Shown: positions 9,114-18,860, counted from the stretch's first letter. The stretch is 64,000 bases of DNA from Desertifilum tharense IPPAS B-1220 (GCF_001746915.1 NZ_MJGC01000121.1:100634-164633), one strand, 5' to 3'. Notes: generated from the sequence alone by a model not told the origin. Translations and numbers: made by a program.

Positions 9114-10412
9114 TTAACCCTTGCGGTTCAACGCCAAAGAGGGAATCGTTCCCGCGTAGACGGCTTGATCTTTAAGTTCGTCTTCAATGCGGAGGAGGCG
9201 GTTATATTTAGCAACCCGTTCGCTACGACACAGAGAACCCGTCTTAATTTGTCCGGCGCGGGTGGCGACGGCGAGATCGGCGATTGTGGTATCTTCAGTT
9301 TCGCCGGAACGATGGCTGATAATTGAACGATAGCGATGGCGCGTGGCGAGATCGACCGCTTCTAGGGTTTCGGTGAGAGTGCCAATTTGATTGAGTTTAA
9401 TTAAAATAGCGTTTCCGGCGTTGAGTTCGATTCCCTTTTGCAGGCGCTTGGGGTTGGTGACAAATAGATCGTCGCCGACGAGTTGAACGCGATCGCCAAT
9501 TTTAGCGGTTAATTGCTGCCAGTTTTCCCAGTCTTCCTCATGCAAGCCATCTTCAATCGAGACGATGGGGTATTGTTCGACCAGTTGTCCGAGATAATTG
9601 ATAAACTCTTCAGGAGAATGGGGCGCGCCATCATAGATATACTGACCATTTTCATAGAATTCGCTGGCGGCAACATCTAGGGCGAGGGCAATTTCTTCTC
9701 CCGGCTTGTAACCCGCTTTTTCAATCGCGGTCATTAAAAATTCTAGGGCAGCTTGGTTCGATTCCAGGTTAGGGGCAAATCCTCCTTCATCGCCAACGCC
9801 TGTCAGCAAGCCATTTTGGTCGAGAACCTTGCTAAGGCTAGCAAACACTTCTGCGCCCCAGCGTAGCGCTTCTTTGAAGGTTGGCGCACCCACAGGGACG
9901 ATCATGAATTCTTGAAAGTCTACATTATTCGCAGCATGGGCCCCCCCGTTGATGACGTTCATTAAAGGAATGGGGAGAACGTTGGCTAAAGGCCCTCCTA
10001 GGTAGCGATACAAGGGGAGGGCGAGGGCGTCGGCGGCGGCTTTGGCACTCGCGAGGGAAACGGCGAGGATGGCGTTTGCACCCAGGTTCGATTTGTTGGC
10101 GGAACCATCGCGATCGATCATGGTGCGATCGATTAAGGTTTGATTGAGGGCGTCGAGATTTAAAAGGCGATCGCGAATTTTCTCATTGACGTTTCGCACC
10201 GCTTTAAATACCCCTTTCCCGCCATAGCGCCGTTCGTCATCGCGCAGTTCGTGGGCTTCGTAGGTGCCTGTAGAAGCGCCGCTGGGGACTTGGGCAAGCC
10301 CCATTGCGCCGTTAACCAGGTGAACTTCGGCTTCTATAGTAGGACGGCCGCGAGAGTCGAGAATTTCTCTAGCATGAATATCGGCGATCGCTGTTTCTGA
10401 GAGATCTAACAT
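9114..10412 (-). CDS. eno: enolase
   Basis: Enolase interconverts 2-phosphoglycerate and phosphoenolpyruvate in lower glycolysis. The 432-residue protein has the full family length. It shows the N-terminal AREILDSRGRPTIE, the loop GASTGTYEAHELRD, GGAHAANNVDFQEFM, the metal ligands in SIEDGLHEEDW and GDDLFVTN, and the signature SHRSGETED near the C-terminus. It is divergent from gloA across 110 bp. Confidence 0.98.
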   Translation of the reverse strand: MLDLSETAIADIHAREILDSRGRPTIEAEVHLVNGAMGLAQVPSGASTGTYEAHELRDDERRYGGKGVFKAVRNVNEKIRDRLLNLDALNQTLIDRTMIDRDGSANKSNLGANAILAVSLASAKAAADALALPLYRYLGGPLANVLPIPLMNVINGGAHAANNVDFQEFMIVPVGAPTFKEALRWGAEVFASLSKVLDQNGLLTGVGDEGGFAPNLESNQAALEFLMTAIEKAGYKPGEEIALALDVAASEFYENGQYIYDGAPHSPEEFINYLGQLVEQYPIVSIEDGLHEEDWENWQQLTAKIGDRVQLVGDDLFVTNPKRLQKGIELNAGNAILIKLNQIGTLTETLEAVDLATRHRYRSIISHRSGETEDTTIADLAVATRAGQIKTGSLCRSERVAKYNRLLRIEDELKDQAVYAGTIPSLALNRKG

Positions 10413-10522
10413 AATCTTTCCTGTGTCCAGAAATTTAGGAATTTTGTCACGGTCGGTTAGTTAGAATAACGCTGTGTGTCCGGTAATGGATTGATATTTA
10501 GTAAAGTATTTGGGATTGACTT

Positions 10523-10960
10523 ATGCGTTTATTGCATACCATGCTCAGAGTTGGCAATTTAGAAACCTCCTTAAAGTTCTATTGCGACCTCTTGGGGATG
10601 AAACTTCTCCGCCAAAAAGATTATCCCGGCGGCCGGTTTACTTTAGCTTTTGTTGGTTATGGCGATGAGTCTGACCATAGCGTTCTGGAGTTAACCCACA
10701 ATTGGGATACGGAAAGTTATGACTTAGGCACGGGTTACGGTCATATTGCCCTAGGGGTAGATGATATCTATGGAACCTGCGAAGAAATTAAAGCCCGTGG
10801 CGGTAAGGTCGTGCGCGAACCTGGTCCGATGAAACATGGTTCGACGGTGATTGCTTTCGTGGAAGACCCCGATGGGTATAAGGTGGAGTTAATCCAGTTG
10901 GGAACTCAGGGTTCGGCGAACCAGACTTCTGAGAAGAACGCAGAAGTCGCAACTCGCTAA
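10523..10960 (+). CDS. gloA: lactoylglutathione lyase (glyoxalase I)
   Basis: Glyoxalase I converts the methylglyoxal-glutathione hemithioacetal to S-lactoylglutathione. The 145-residue protein is of the short, Ni-type bacterial class. Metal ligands are visible at H5 (LLHTMLRV), E56 (VLELTHN), H74 (GYGHIAL) and E122 (YKVELIQ). It stands opposite the glycolytic eno gene, which fits detoxification of methylglyoxal. The last 20 residues are polar and probably flexible. Confidence 0.95.
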   Translation: MRLLHTMLRVGNLETSLKFYCDLLGMKLLRQKDYPGGRFTLAFVGYGDESDHSVLELTHNWDTESYDLGTGYGHIALGVDDIYGTCEEIKARGGKVVREPGPMKHGSTVIAFVEDPDGYKVELIQLGTQGSANQTSEKNAEVATR

Positions 10961-11009
10961 CGGTTAATTCGCGGTCGGGTTGCCCAAAGCTTCAGTGTAG
11001 GAGTGCATT

Positions 11010-12494
11010 GTGAAATCCGCAGGTTCGCAGACCCATTTTTCAGTTTGCGGGCCCCAGTCTGTTCGATGGATTGGGGTTTGCTTGCTTAGTTTGGGAATCC
11101 TCGCCCTATCTGAGGTTCCTGCTACGGCCCAAGTTACTTCGGTGTCTCAGCTATCGGATGTGCAGCCGACGGATTGGGCTTACCAAGCCTTGCAATCGTT
11201 GGTGGAACGCTATGGGGTGATTGCAGGTTATCCCGATGGGACGTTTCGGGGAAATCGCCCCCTGTCTCGCTACGAGTTTGCGGCGGCTTTAAATACGGTT
11301 CTCAATCGGATTGAGGAGTTAGGGGGGGCTGCAACTCTCCTGACTCAGGAGGATTTGCAAACTTTACAGCGCTTGCAACAAGATTATCAGGTCGCTCTTG
11401 ACCAAGTGCGATCGCGCCTTGATGATATTGATACTCGCTTGCTGGCGCTGGAAAATACCCGCTTTTCAGCCACGACTCAACTCGATGGCGAAGCGATTAT
11501 GGCCCTGACGGGGGGTAGCGAAAATAGTACCCTGGTGTCTCGCGTTCGCCTGAATTTACTCAGCAGTTGGCAAAACCGTCATTTACTGGTGACGCAGTTG
11601 CAAACCGGGAATAATGGGGGCGATAGCGTGGGCTTAGTTCACGCAGAAGGCGAGAATTTTTTAGGGACGAGGGGGCTTTTGGCCGATGGGGGAGGGTTAG
11701 ACTATGTTGGGGCAGATTCGGGAGTGCAACTCAATCGCCTCTATTACAGTTTTCAACCCCTAGAGAATTTAGCGATTTCTGTAGGCCCTCGCCTGGTACC
11801 GAGGGATTTTATTGACCGCAATCGCTTTGCGAATCATGAGAGATTAGATTTTAACTCTAGCTTTTTTATCAATAATCCATTAATCGTCCAAAATCAAATC
11901 GATCGCAATCCTGGGGCGGGAATTGCAGTCAATTGGCGGTTGAATAATACGCCGTTTGCGGTGAATGCGTTGTATATTGCTTCCGATGCAAATTCCCCGA
12001 CTCGCGGCTGGTTTGGCGATCGCTATCAGGGTTCGGTGGAGGTAGAATATACCCCGAATAGCCCTTTGGCGCTGCGATTGCAATATACGCGGGCGAATCT
12101 AGACCGAACTGAGGTGAATGCGTTTGGGGCGAATGTGGAGTGGTCGTTTAATCGCTTTTTTGGGGCGTTTGGTCGGTTCGGAATCGGTACCTATGAAGGA
12201 TATCATAGCCAACTCGGACGCGATTTAGATTTACAGCCAAAATCCTGGGCGGTGGGGTTTAGCGTTCGCGATTTCCTCATCCCTGGAACGGCGGCGGGAA
12301 TTGCGTTAGGTCAACCGTTTATTGAACGCAATTTGGGCAACTCGACTCAAACCAATTTTGAGGTATTTTATAATTTGGGTTTAAGCGATCGCCTGAGCAT
12401 TACGCCTTCTTTGATCTTAGTCAATCATGCGGATAATCAATCGCAATCGGGGCTGACTTGGCAAGCGACGCTTCGCACCGTGATTTTATTTTAG
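11010..12494 (+). CDS. SLH-domain OprB-type porin
   Basis: An outer-membrane porin of the cyanobacterial SLH-OprB type (iron uptake / carbohydrate porin family), 494 residues. A GTG start is preceded by AGGAGTG. A signal peptide ends near ATAQ (about residue 40). One S-layer homology domain (about 48-105; DWAYQALQSLVERYGVIAGYPDG) anchors it to cell-wall polymers. A coiled coil follows (about 108-150), then the beta-barrel to the C-terminal aromatic residue. Members conduct inorganic ions or small solutes; the substrate is not predictable. The DinB gene begins five bases after its stop. Confidence 0.92.
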   Translation: MKSAGSQTHFSVCGPQSVRWIGVCLLSLGILALSEVPATAQVTSVSQLSDVQPTDWAYQALQSLVERYGVIAGYPDGTFRGNRPLSRYEFAAALNTVLNRIEELGGAATLLTQEDLQTLQRLQQDYQVALDQVRSRLDDIDTRLLALENTRFSATTQLDGEAIMALTGGSENSTLVSRVRLNLLSSWQNRHLLVTQLQTGNNGGDSVGLVHAEGENFLGTRGLLADGGGLDYVGADSGVQLNRLYYSFQPLENLAISVGPRLVPRDFIDRNRFANHERLDFNSSFFINNPLIVQNQIDRNPGAGIAVNWRLNNTPFAVNALYIASDANSPTRGWFGDRYQGSVEVEYTPNSPLALRLQYTRANLDRTEVNAFGANVEWSFNRFFGAFGRFGIGTYEGYHSQLGRDLDLQPKSWAVGFSVRDFLIPGTAAGIALGQPFIERNLGNSTQTNFEVFYNLGLSDRLSITPSLILVNHADNQSQSGLTWQATLRTVILF

Positions 12495-12499
12495 GCAAT

Positions 12500-13033
12500 A
12501 TGCACAAGAGCGATTATTTTCAAAGACTGGCTCAATATAATACTTGGATGAACGAGCGAATTTATGCCGTTTGCGAAACTCTTCCCGATGAGGTGCGAAA
12601 AGCCGATCGCGGGGCATTTTTTCGGTCAATTCACGGTACCCTCAATCATATCCTCTTAGCCGATCGGTTGTGGCTCGGTCGTTTTTGCGATCGCCCTTTT
12701 GAAAGCAAGTCCTTGGCTGAAGAATTATACGCAGATTTTACGATCCTGACCCAAGAACGCCAAAAGAGCGATCGCGAAATTCAAAATTGGGCAAATCAGT
12801 TAACCGAAGAAAAATTAGCTGCCCCCCTGACGTTTTTCAGCCGTTCGCAAGCCAGAGAATGTACGTATCCCCTATGGCATACAGCCCTTCACTTTTTTAA
12901 TCACCAAACCCATCATCGCGGTCAATTAACCACACTCCTAAGCCAATGCGGTTACGATCCGGGGGTCACAGATTTACTGTGGCTTCCGGGTACAGAACTT
13001 CAGGATTCTGAATCAAAAGTTACTTCAAACTGA
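12500..13033 (+). CDS. DinB-family protein
   Basis: A 177-residue four-helix-bundle protein of the DinB/YfiT superfamily. The frame is open from 12458, but the ATG at 12500, just after the porin stop, gives the normal family start (MHKSDYFQRLAQYNTWMNER). The three metal histidines are visible: one in HGTLNHILLAD and two in FNHQTHHRGQ. Such proteins often act as thiol-dependent transferases or hydrolases, but many are unassigned. It is probably co-transcribed with the porin by proximity only. Confidence 0.85.
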   Translation: MHKSDYFQRLAQYNTWMNERIYAVCETLPDEVRKADRGAFFRSIHGTLNHILLADRLWLGRFCDRPFESKSLAEELYADFTILTQERQKSDREIQNWANQLTEEKLAAPLTFFSRSQARECTYPLWHTALHFFNHQTHHRGQLTTLLSQCGYDPGVTDLLWLPGTELQDSESKVTSN

Positions 13034-13086
13034 GATTGAGAACGTCAAAAAGAGGAATTTTCTCCTAGATTCTACTCGGATTAAAA

Positions 13087-13132
13087 GTGCAAGCGTCTCA
13101 AAAGATACAGACTGAAGATGAAAAGCTTGCAC
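13087..13132. other. inverted repeat between convergent genes
   Basis: GTGCAAGC (13087-13094) and GCTTGCAC (13125-13132) form a perfect 8-bp dyad with a 30-base spacer between the DinB-like gene and the convergent small gene. TTTT follows on the minus-strand exit side. It could be a weak terminator for the minus-strand gene, but the loop is long. Confidence 0.3.
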
Positions 13133-13148
13133 CTTGTAAGCGCGAACT

Positions 13149-13352
13149 CTAACTCGCCGTCATCATCTCCGAACGCAGATTATGACCTTGACGCCGATTG
13201 TAAAGTTCGTTGCTAATGTAAAATAAGCCAGCTTGAGTCGTCAAATGTTCCCAAGGTTCAAGGGTTTGGGTGACACAAAAATCATGCCACTCTGCAATAC
13301 AATCTAGCCAAATGTCTTGCGTCGAATCGTCGCAGGTTCCAATCAGAATCAT
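13149..13352 (-). CDS. small hypothetical protein
   Basis: A 67-residue soluble protein with a good ribosome-binding site (AGGAG, seven bases before the ATG). It is rich in Trp, Cys and acidic residues in its first half (CDDSTQDIWLDCIAEWHDFC). No motif or family is recognised. It is isolated between a convergent DinB gene and a 400-bp gap. The ribosome-binding site and composition argue that it is real. Confidence 0.55.
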   Translation of the reverse strand: MILIGTCDDSTQDIWLDCIAEWHDFCVTQTLEPWEHLTTQAGLFYISNELYNRRQGHNLRSEMMTAS

Positions 13353-13758
13353 ACGGGTCTCCTGTGGAAATTTTAATCGCTCCTACGCAGATCGAAAAAG
13401 GCTGATATCCTACCTTTAACGACCCGCAAATCAATGCTAGGGCCCAAATTTGGGTTGAGTGAGTGTGGGTGAATTAAATCAATCGCTCTGAATTTGGCAA
13501 AAGCACTCAAAGATGGGATTTCTTTGCAGTCAGAACTAACGCAACTTGCTAAACACAGACGAAATTCGATGTAACGGTTAGATTTACATCGCCTAACGAT
13601 CTGACGCGCAAAGAGAATAATCTAATGAGGTTGCTGAGAGCGTAGCGAATTGGCTTAGGATGCTTTGAGCGAACTAGCCTCAGACTCATAATGTATCAGC
13701 CATTACATTATAAGTCAAGCCTCTCTTATCCCAATGGGGGGGATATCGCTGTAACCCC
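13353..13758. other. 406-bp gap without recognised gene
   Basis: No convincing frame, RNA gene or strong hairpin is seen. It should contain the promoter of the small minus-strand gene at its left edge and the 3' end of the MocR transcript at its right edge. Confidence 0.5.
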
Positions 13759-15204
13759 TTATATATAACGCTTGAGGATATTTCCCAGGGTGGATACGCC
13801 AGTTTCAATCGCCTCCGGGGTTAAAGAAAAATTGAGACGCATGGCAGGATATCCTTGAAAGTCTGGGAAAAAGGGCTTACCTTCTGCCACTAAAATTTTT
13901 TGTGCTAACGCCTCTTGGCAAATTTCTGGCATTGGCGCGCCAGGGGGAAGCTGCACCCAAATAAAAGTCCCCCCATTCGGCAATGTCCAAGCCACCTGCG
14001 AGGGAAAATAACGTTCGAGGGCGCTTAACATCATGTTTCGGCGTTCGAGATGTTTGGTTTGTAAATGCGCTAAGTGTCGGCGATAATTTCCCGATGCCAA
14101 ATATTCGCTGACAATGGCTTGAGAAACAGTAGAAACATGCAAATCGTGAAGCAATTTGCGCTCAAGTAAGGGTTGATAATGTTGACCCGTAGACACCATA
14201 TAGCCGACGCGAATTCCCGGCATTAATGTTTTAGAAAAAGTGCCTAAATAAGTGACAATATGGTTTTTATCAAGGGCTTTGATGGGGGCAGGAACGGGAT
14301 CGAAATTTAGCCCCTCATAGGCGTTATCTTCCAAAATGGGACAACCGTAACGTTCGGCTAGGCGCACGAGTTGCTGGCGGTGCGCTTGGGAGGTGGTAAT
14401 GCCCGTGGGGTTGTGCAGAGTCGAGACGGTGTAGATAAGTTTGGGGCGATGGGTGTGCAAATACTGTTCGAGCAGTTCGAGATTCATACCTTCCGGCGTC
14501 ATGGGAATCCCGATCGCCCGGACGCCCAGTTCTGAGAGAATAGCAAGAACGCCGTGATAGCAAGGACATTCCACAATTGCCCAATCTCCCGGTTTGACAT
14601 AGTAATGAATGGCGAGGGAGAGGGCTTGTTTGGAACCGTTGGTAACAATTAGGTTATCGGGGGTGACTTCTAAGCCGCGTTGAATCAGCAGGCGGGCAAT
14701 TTGTTGGCGCAGGGCGAGCAAACCCTGGGGGAGATCGTAGTTAAACAGAACGTCGCCCACTTGTTTAACGGCGCGTCTGGCAACGCGGGGGAGGTCTTTT
14801 GCCTCACAAACCTGAGAAAATCCATTGCTAAAGTCGATGATATCGGGATATTCTTTCGCCGATAGAGACGCCATGTACAGGTTATAAAACCACCCCCCCT
14901 GTTGTTCGGTGACGATCGCTTCCTGGGGCGGCGCAAAGGTGGATTGGGTTTGATTGAGGGGTAATGGGGGGGTGCTGACAAAGTAACCCGATCCTTGGCG
15001 AGCATGAACCAAGCCTTCAGCTTCAAGCACGCTGTAGGCTTCGAGAACGGTGAGTTTGTTCACGTTGGTTCCTTCGGCGAGGGAACGAATGGAGGGAAGT
15101 TTGTCGCCTGGTTTTAAAGCCCCGCTTTCGATCAGGCGACTAATGCGATCGCGAATTTGCAGGTAAACGGCTTTGTGTGATCGCCGATCCAAGGGAATCC
15201 TCAT
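13759..15204 (-). CDS. MocR/GntR-type PLP-dependent regulator or aminotransferase
   Basis: A fusion of a GntR winged helix (residues 1-78; AVYLQIRDRISRLIESG, then KLPSIRSLAEGTNVNKLTVLEAYSVLE) to a class I aminotransferase fold (about 110-481). PLP contacts are visible: HNPTG (264-268), D293 in LEDNAYE, and the Schiff-base lysine K325 in GTFSKTLMPG. MocR proteins usually sense an amino acid or vitamer and control a nearby gene; some are true aminotransferases. No obvious target gene is adjacent, so the regulon is unknown. It lies downstream of hemA, separated by a strong terminator. Confidence 0.9.
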   Translation of the reverse strand: MRIPLDRRSHKAVYLQIRDRISRLIESGALKPGDKLPSIRSLAEGTNVNKLTVLEAYSVLEAEGLVHARQGSGYFVSTPPLPLNQTQSTFAPPQEAIVTEQQGGWFYNLYMASLSAKEYPDIIDFSNGFSQVCEAKDLPRVARRAVKQVGDVLFNYDLPQGLLALRQQIARLLIQRGLEVTPDNLIVTNGSKQALSLAIHYYVKPGDWAIVECPCYHGVLAILSELGVRAIGIPMTPEGMNLELLEQYLHTHRPKLIYTVSTLHNPTGITTSQAHRQQLVRLAERYGCPILEDNAYEGLNFDPVPAPIKALDKNHIVTYLGTFSKTLMPGIRVGYMVSTGQHYQPLLERKLLHDLHVSTVSQAIVSEYLASGNYRRHLAHLQTKHLERRNMMLSALERYFPSQVAWTLPNGGTFIWVQLPPGAPMPEICQEALAQKILVAEGKPFFPDFQGYPAMRLNFSLTPEAIETGVSTLGNILKRYI

Positions 15205-15348
15205 TGTTTGCTACTCCCCAAGTCAATACGAGCAATATAAGGGATTCTCAGCCTCATGGCGCGGTACAGTTTGCCGCATTTTATCTATAACAGTTGCCAG
15301 GGCGTTAACTGTACCAGAGGGAACTGCTAGCAATGTCCGATCCTCAAT

Positions 15349-15381
15349 AAAAAAATCGGCCTCTTTTCAACAAGAAGCCGA
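15349..15381 (-). terminator. rho-independent terminator of hemA
   Basis: Read on the minus strand, TCGGCTTCTT and AAGAGGCCGA form a 10-bp stem (one G-T pair) around a 6-base loop, followed by seven T. It lies 30 bases after the hemA stop and separates hemA from the MocR gene. Confidence 0.9.
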
Positions 15382-15411
15382 TCGCGAAACCCATTAAAAC
15401 TCAAGCGGGTT

Positions 15412-16710
15412 TTAGCTATATTGCTCGCTCGATCTCGTTTCTGTTTCGAGGTTAAATAATACTTTTAAGGTTTCCATTGCGTGTCGTCTGGCTTCAATAT
15501 CCTGCTGCGCTCTGAGTTGAACCATTGGATCGTGCAAAATTTTATTGACTATGCCGCGCGTTAAAGCCTCGATCACTTCTTGATGTTTTTCGGCAAATTC
15601 TGACCCTAAACGAGATAGCGCTTTTTCTAATTCTTGTTCGCGAATGGTTTCAATTTTATCTCTGAGACTGTTGATGGTAGGAACCGTCTCTAAACTCCGC
15701 CACCAAACGATAAAGGCTTCGCACTCTTCTTCAAGCAGAACTTCCGCTTCCATCGCCATTTGACGGCGGCTTTCTTGGTTTTGCGCCACCACAGCCTTCA
15801 AATCGTCTACGTTAAAAGCATGAACCCCCATCACTTGATTCACATCTGCATCCACATTACGCGGTACAGAAATATCAAATAGCATCAGGGTACGCTGACT
15901 TTGTAAAACAGGTTCTAATTTGGCGCGGTTGAGTAAGGGTTGCGTTGCAGAGGTACTGGTAAACACTAAATCCGATTCTGCCACAATGCTCATCATCTCC
16001 GAGAGCAGACAAACGCGGATTTCCACCTCGCGGAACTGGGCGGCTAATTCTTCGGCGCGGGGTAAAGAGCGGTTGAGAATACAAATTTGGGTTGCGCCTT
16101 TGGCAATCAGGTGCTGTACCAGCAGGCGAGACATTTTCCCGGCCCCTAGGATCGCCACGCGACAAGCCGAAAGGTTGGGAACCTTGATTTGAGCCAGTTC
16201 CACGGCTGCCGAACTAATGGAAACGGCCCCAGTGCCAATGCTGGTTTCAGTTCGTACCCGTTTCCCGGCGGTGAGGGCTTGTTTCAGCAGGCGGTTGAGA
16301 ATCCGCCCCACCCCTTTGTACTGCTGGCCGAGTTTATGGGCTTGTTTAACTTGGGCCAGAATTTGACCTTCCCCTAATACCAAGCTATCGAGTCCGGCTG
16401 AGACGCGCATCAGGTGCATGACGGCATCTTCGTGGAGCAGGATAAACAGGTGGGGGCGCAGGTGATGGACGGGAACTTTACTATGTTCGGCTAAGAATTG
16501 GGTGAGTTCGGCAACGCCTTGTTGGGTTTCGCTGGTGACGATGTAAATCTCTAGGCGGTTGCAAGTGCTGAGAATGGCGACTTCTTCAATGTGCGGGTAA
16601 GACAGTAAATGCGCGATCGCCCCTTCAACTTGCGGTTCGGGGATACTCAACTTTTCCCGCACTTCAACGGGTGCTGTTTTGTGACTTAAACCGACTACTG
16701 CAATGTTCAT
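15412..16710 (-). CDS. hemA: glutamyl-tRNA reductase
   Basis: This enzyme commits glutamate to tetrapyrroles by reducing glutamyl-tRNA to glutamate-1-semialdehyde with NADPH. The 432-residue protein has an N-terminal catalytic domain with VGLSHKTAPVEVREK and the nucleophile C50 in STCNRLEIY, an NADPH-binding domain with ILGAGKMSRL (about residue 187), and a C-terminal helical dimerisation domain. It ends in a clear terminator. It is one of five tetrapyrrole genes in this window. In this lineage it probably belongs to regulated chlorophyll, heme and bilin supply. Confidence 0.97.
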   Translation of the reverse strand: MNIAVVGLSHKTAPVEVREKLSIPEPQVEGAIAHLLSYPHIEEVAILSTCNRLEIYIVTSETQQGVAELTQFLAEHSKVPVHHLRPHLFILLHEDAVMHLMRVSAGLDSLVLGEGQILAQVKQAHKLGQQYKGVGRILNRLLKQALTAGKRVRTETSIGTGAVSISSAAVELAQIKVPNLSACRVAILGAGKMSRLLVQHLIAKGATQICILNRSLPRAEELAAQFREVEIRVCLLSEMMSIVAESDLVFTSTSATQPLLNRAKLEPVLQSQRTLMLFDISVPRNVDADVNQVMGVHAFNVDDLKAVVAQNQESRRQMAMEAEVLLEEECEAFIVWWRSLETVPTINSLRDKIETIREQELEKALSRLGSEFAEKHQEVIEALTRGIVNKILHDPMVQLRAQQDIEARRHAMETLKVLFNLETETRSSEQYS

Positions 16711-16715
16711 TATAT

Positions 16716-16743
16716 TAATGGCTAATTGCTAATGGCTAATTGC
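16716..16743. repeat. two tandem copies of a 14-bp unit
   Basis: The unit TAATGGCTAATTGC occurs twice in a row, followed by a partial third copy, just upstream of the hemA start. Such AT-rich short repeats are common between cyanobacterial genes. No function is evident, although it lies where the hemA promoter or leader would be. Confidence 0.7.
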
Positions 16744-16805
16744 TAATTGAGAACTGAGAATGAAAGGCGATCGCCATTCCATCCTCAATTCTTCCTATTG
16801 GCAGG

Positions 16806-17846
16806 CTATTTCAATTGCAGCGCCCGTGGCTCATCAAACATGTGAATGGTATCCACAAAGCGAGCAGTCCGAGACTGGCTAGAAATAACAAGGCTTTGCG
16901 TCCGAGCGCCGCCACCGAAGAAGCGCACGCCTTCCATTAAGTTACCCGGAGTGATGCCGCAAGCTGCAAACAGAACCGTTTCGCCAGAGGCGAGTTCTTC
17001 CGCATCATAGACTTTATCAGGGTCATTAATCCCCATGTCTTTGAGTCGAGCCAGGTTGCTTTCTTTGCTTTCGCCGATCAAGCCTGTTTTCACTACCTCT
17101 GGATCGTAGATCAATTGACCTTGGAAGTGGCCGCCCAAGCAACGCATTGCTGCTGCTGAAATCACCCCTTCAGGAGCCGCACCAATCCCCATCAGCGCGT
17201 GAATGTTGGTGCCTGCAAAGCCGCAACAAATGGCCGCAGACACGTCACCATCGCTAATCAACCGGACTCTGGCTCCGGCTTCGCGGATTTCTTGGATGAG
17301 TTCTTTGTGACGGGGACGATCCATCACCACTACAACTAATTCCTCGACGGCGCGATCCATGCACTCAGACATGATTTTCAGGTTTTCGGTTGCGGATTTG
17401 CTAATATCCACTTTGCCTTTCGCAACCGCCGGAGCTGCCAGTTTCTTCATGTAGAAGTCTGGCGCAGCGAATAAGCCGCCTTTTTCAGAGATGGCTAATA
17501 CGGCCATTGAACCATTTTGCCCGTAAGCCACTAGGTTAGTGCCTTCGCAGGGGTCAACGGCGATGTCAATTTCAATCAGTTCGTCAGGATTGCAGAAATC
17601 TTTGGCATCTTCGCGGGTACAAATGCCCACTTCTTCCCCAATGTAGAGCATCGGTGCATCGTCGCGCTCGCCTTCACCGATGACGATTCGACCGCGCATA
17701 TGAATTCTGTTCATCCGCTCGCGCATCGCTTCTACTGCAACTTGATCGGCGGTGTTTTTCTCACCTTTTCCCATCCAGCGTGCAGAGGCGAGGGCGGCTT
17801 GCTCGACTACTTCGATAATTTCTAAGCCAAGTGTACTTTCTAGCAC
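16806..17846 (-). CDS. glpX: class II fructose-1,6-/sedoheptulose-1,7-bisphosphatase
   Basis: This Calvin-cycle enzyme removes the C1 phosphate of both FBP and SBP. The 346-residue protein shows the metal- and phosphate-binding motifs GEGERD (57-62) and DPCEGT (98-103), plus GGGARTQSL near the end. Cysteines at 75, 85 and 99 match the region used for redox control in the Synechocystis enzyme, so thioredoxin control is plausible. It is upstream of hemA on the same strand with a 95-bp gap holding a short tandem repeat. Confidence 0.96.
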   Translation of the reverse strand: MLESTLGLEIIEVVEQAALASARWMGKGEKNTADQVAVEAMRERMNRIHMRGRIVIGEGERDDAPMLYIGEEVGICTREDAKDFCNPDELIEIDIAVDPCEGTNLVAYGQNGSMAVLAISEKGGLFAAPDFYMKKLAAPAVAKGKVDISKSATENLKIMSECMDRAVEELVVVVMDRPRHKELIQEIREAGARVRLISDGDVSAAICCGFAGTNIHALMGIGAAPEGVISAAAMRCLGGHFQGQLIYDPEVVKTGLIGESKESNLARLKDMGINDPDKVYDAEELASGETVLFAACGITPGNLMEGVRFFGGGARTQSLVISSQSRTARFVDTIHMFDEPRALQLK

Positions 17847-18058
17847 GGTATCTCTCCCACTGAGTCTATGAAACGCTTGTATCTAGCCAATTTCAGTGAC
17901 CAGTCTATCAGAATGAGGGATACCCTTTATCAGAGGTAGGCACTCGGTTTGTGTAAAGTTTTGCTGCTAAGGGTGCGAGGAGCAAGATGGGGTTGGCGTT
18001 TAAGGTTCTTAAAAGACCTGCTTAAAATAAAGACGGGTCTGGCTCAACAGGGGATGCA

Positions 18059-18307
18059 ATGCCTCATACTTTAACGGTAATAGCATGGATGGCGATCGCC
18101 ATCTTGGGCGGGACGGCTGCTATTTTGGGCAGTCTCATGAGTCTGGGGGCGCTGTTGTTGTGGCTGGTTCCCCATCGCCAGCAGCAGAGTTCTTGGCCGT
18201 CTCGCTTAAAATTATTGGGGATTGCAGGGGCGATCGCGCTTTTCGGGATTTTACTCCTGTTGGCGGTTCCTTTCCCCTACCTCAACCCCGGAGAATCGCC
18301 TTTGTAG
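18059..18307 (+). CDS. small two-helix membrane protein
   Basis: An 82-residue protein with two hydrophobic helices (about 7-36 and 51-73) separated by a basic loop (PHRQQQSSWPSRLK). The ATG and hydrophobic pattern fit a real small membrane protein. It ends 11 bases before the MscS gene, so the two are probably co-transcribed. No family is recognised. Confidence 0.6.
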   Translation: MPHTLTVIAWMAIAILGGTAAILGSLMSLGALLLWLVPHRQQQSSWPSRLKLLGIAGAIALFGILLLLAVPFPYLNPGESPL

Positions 18308-18318
18308 CGCGTGAATCG

Positions 18319-18855
18319 ATGTTTATGGATCTAGCGATCGCAAATTTCCTCAGCCGAATTCTACTCTTTATTCCCCAACTTGGATTAAGCCTCCTCATTT
18401 TTGGCGCGTTTTGGTTTGCCAGCATTCTCAGCCGCAAGCTCATCCTCCGCTTTGCCCATCGCGTCAACCTCAATATTGATATTCTCAACCTATTAGAACA
18501 AACCACCAAAATTTCGCTTTTATTCTTTGGAGCCTTAACCGCATTGGGGACATTAGGAATCGATGTTTCTGCCCTAGTTGCCGGTCTGGGCTTAACTGGA
18601 TTTGCCCTCGGTTTAGCTCTTAAAGATATTGTTTCTAATTTACTTTCTGGCGTATTAATCCTGATTTATCAACCCTTTCGGCGTAACGATTGGATTAAAG
18701 TTGGCCCCACCGAAGGAAAAGTTTTGCAAATCGATCTGCGCTATACCACATTACAAGCTGATAATCAAAAAATTTTAATTCCCAATTCATCCTTATTTAC
18801 CAATACGATTTGTATTATTGACAAAGAAGAAAAAATCAAGATTATACAACCCTAA
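18319..18855 (+). CDS. small MscS-family mechanosensitive channel
   Basis: A 178-residue MscS-like protein. The frame is open from 18085, but that part overlaps the preceding gene, so the ATG at 18319 is chosen. It has three hydrophobic segments. The pore helix and the start of the beta domain match MscS closely (VAGLGLTGFALGLALKDIVSNLLSG region, then QPFRRNDWIKVG). It stops soon after the beta domain (LIPNSSLFTNTI), lacking the large alpha/beta vestibule, so it is shorter than E. coli MscS. It may be a minimal channel or a variant working with other subunits. Confidence 0.85.
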   Translation: MFMDLAIANFLSRILLFIPQLGLSLLIFGAFWFASILSRKLILRFAHRVNLNIDILNLLEQTTKISLLFFGALTALGTLGIDVSALVAGLGLTGFALGLALKDIVSNLLSGVLILIYQPFRRNDWIKVGPTEGKVLQIDLRYTTLQADNQKILIPNSSLFTNTICIIDKEEKIKIIQP

Positions 18856-18860
18856 AACTG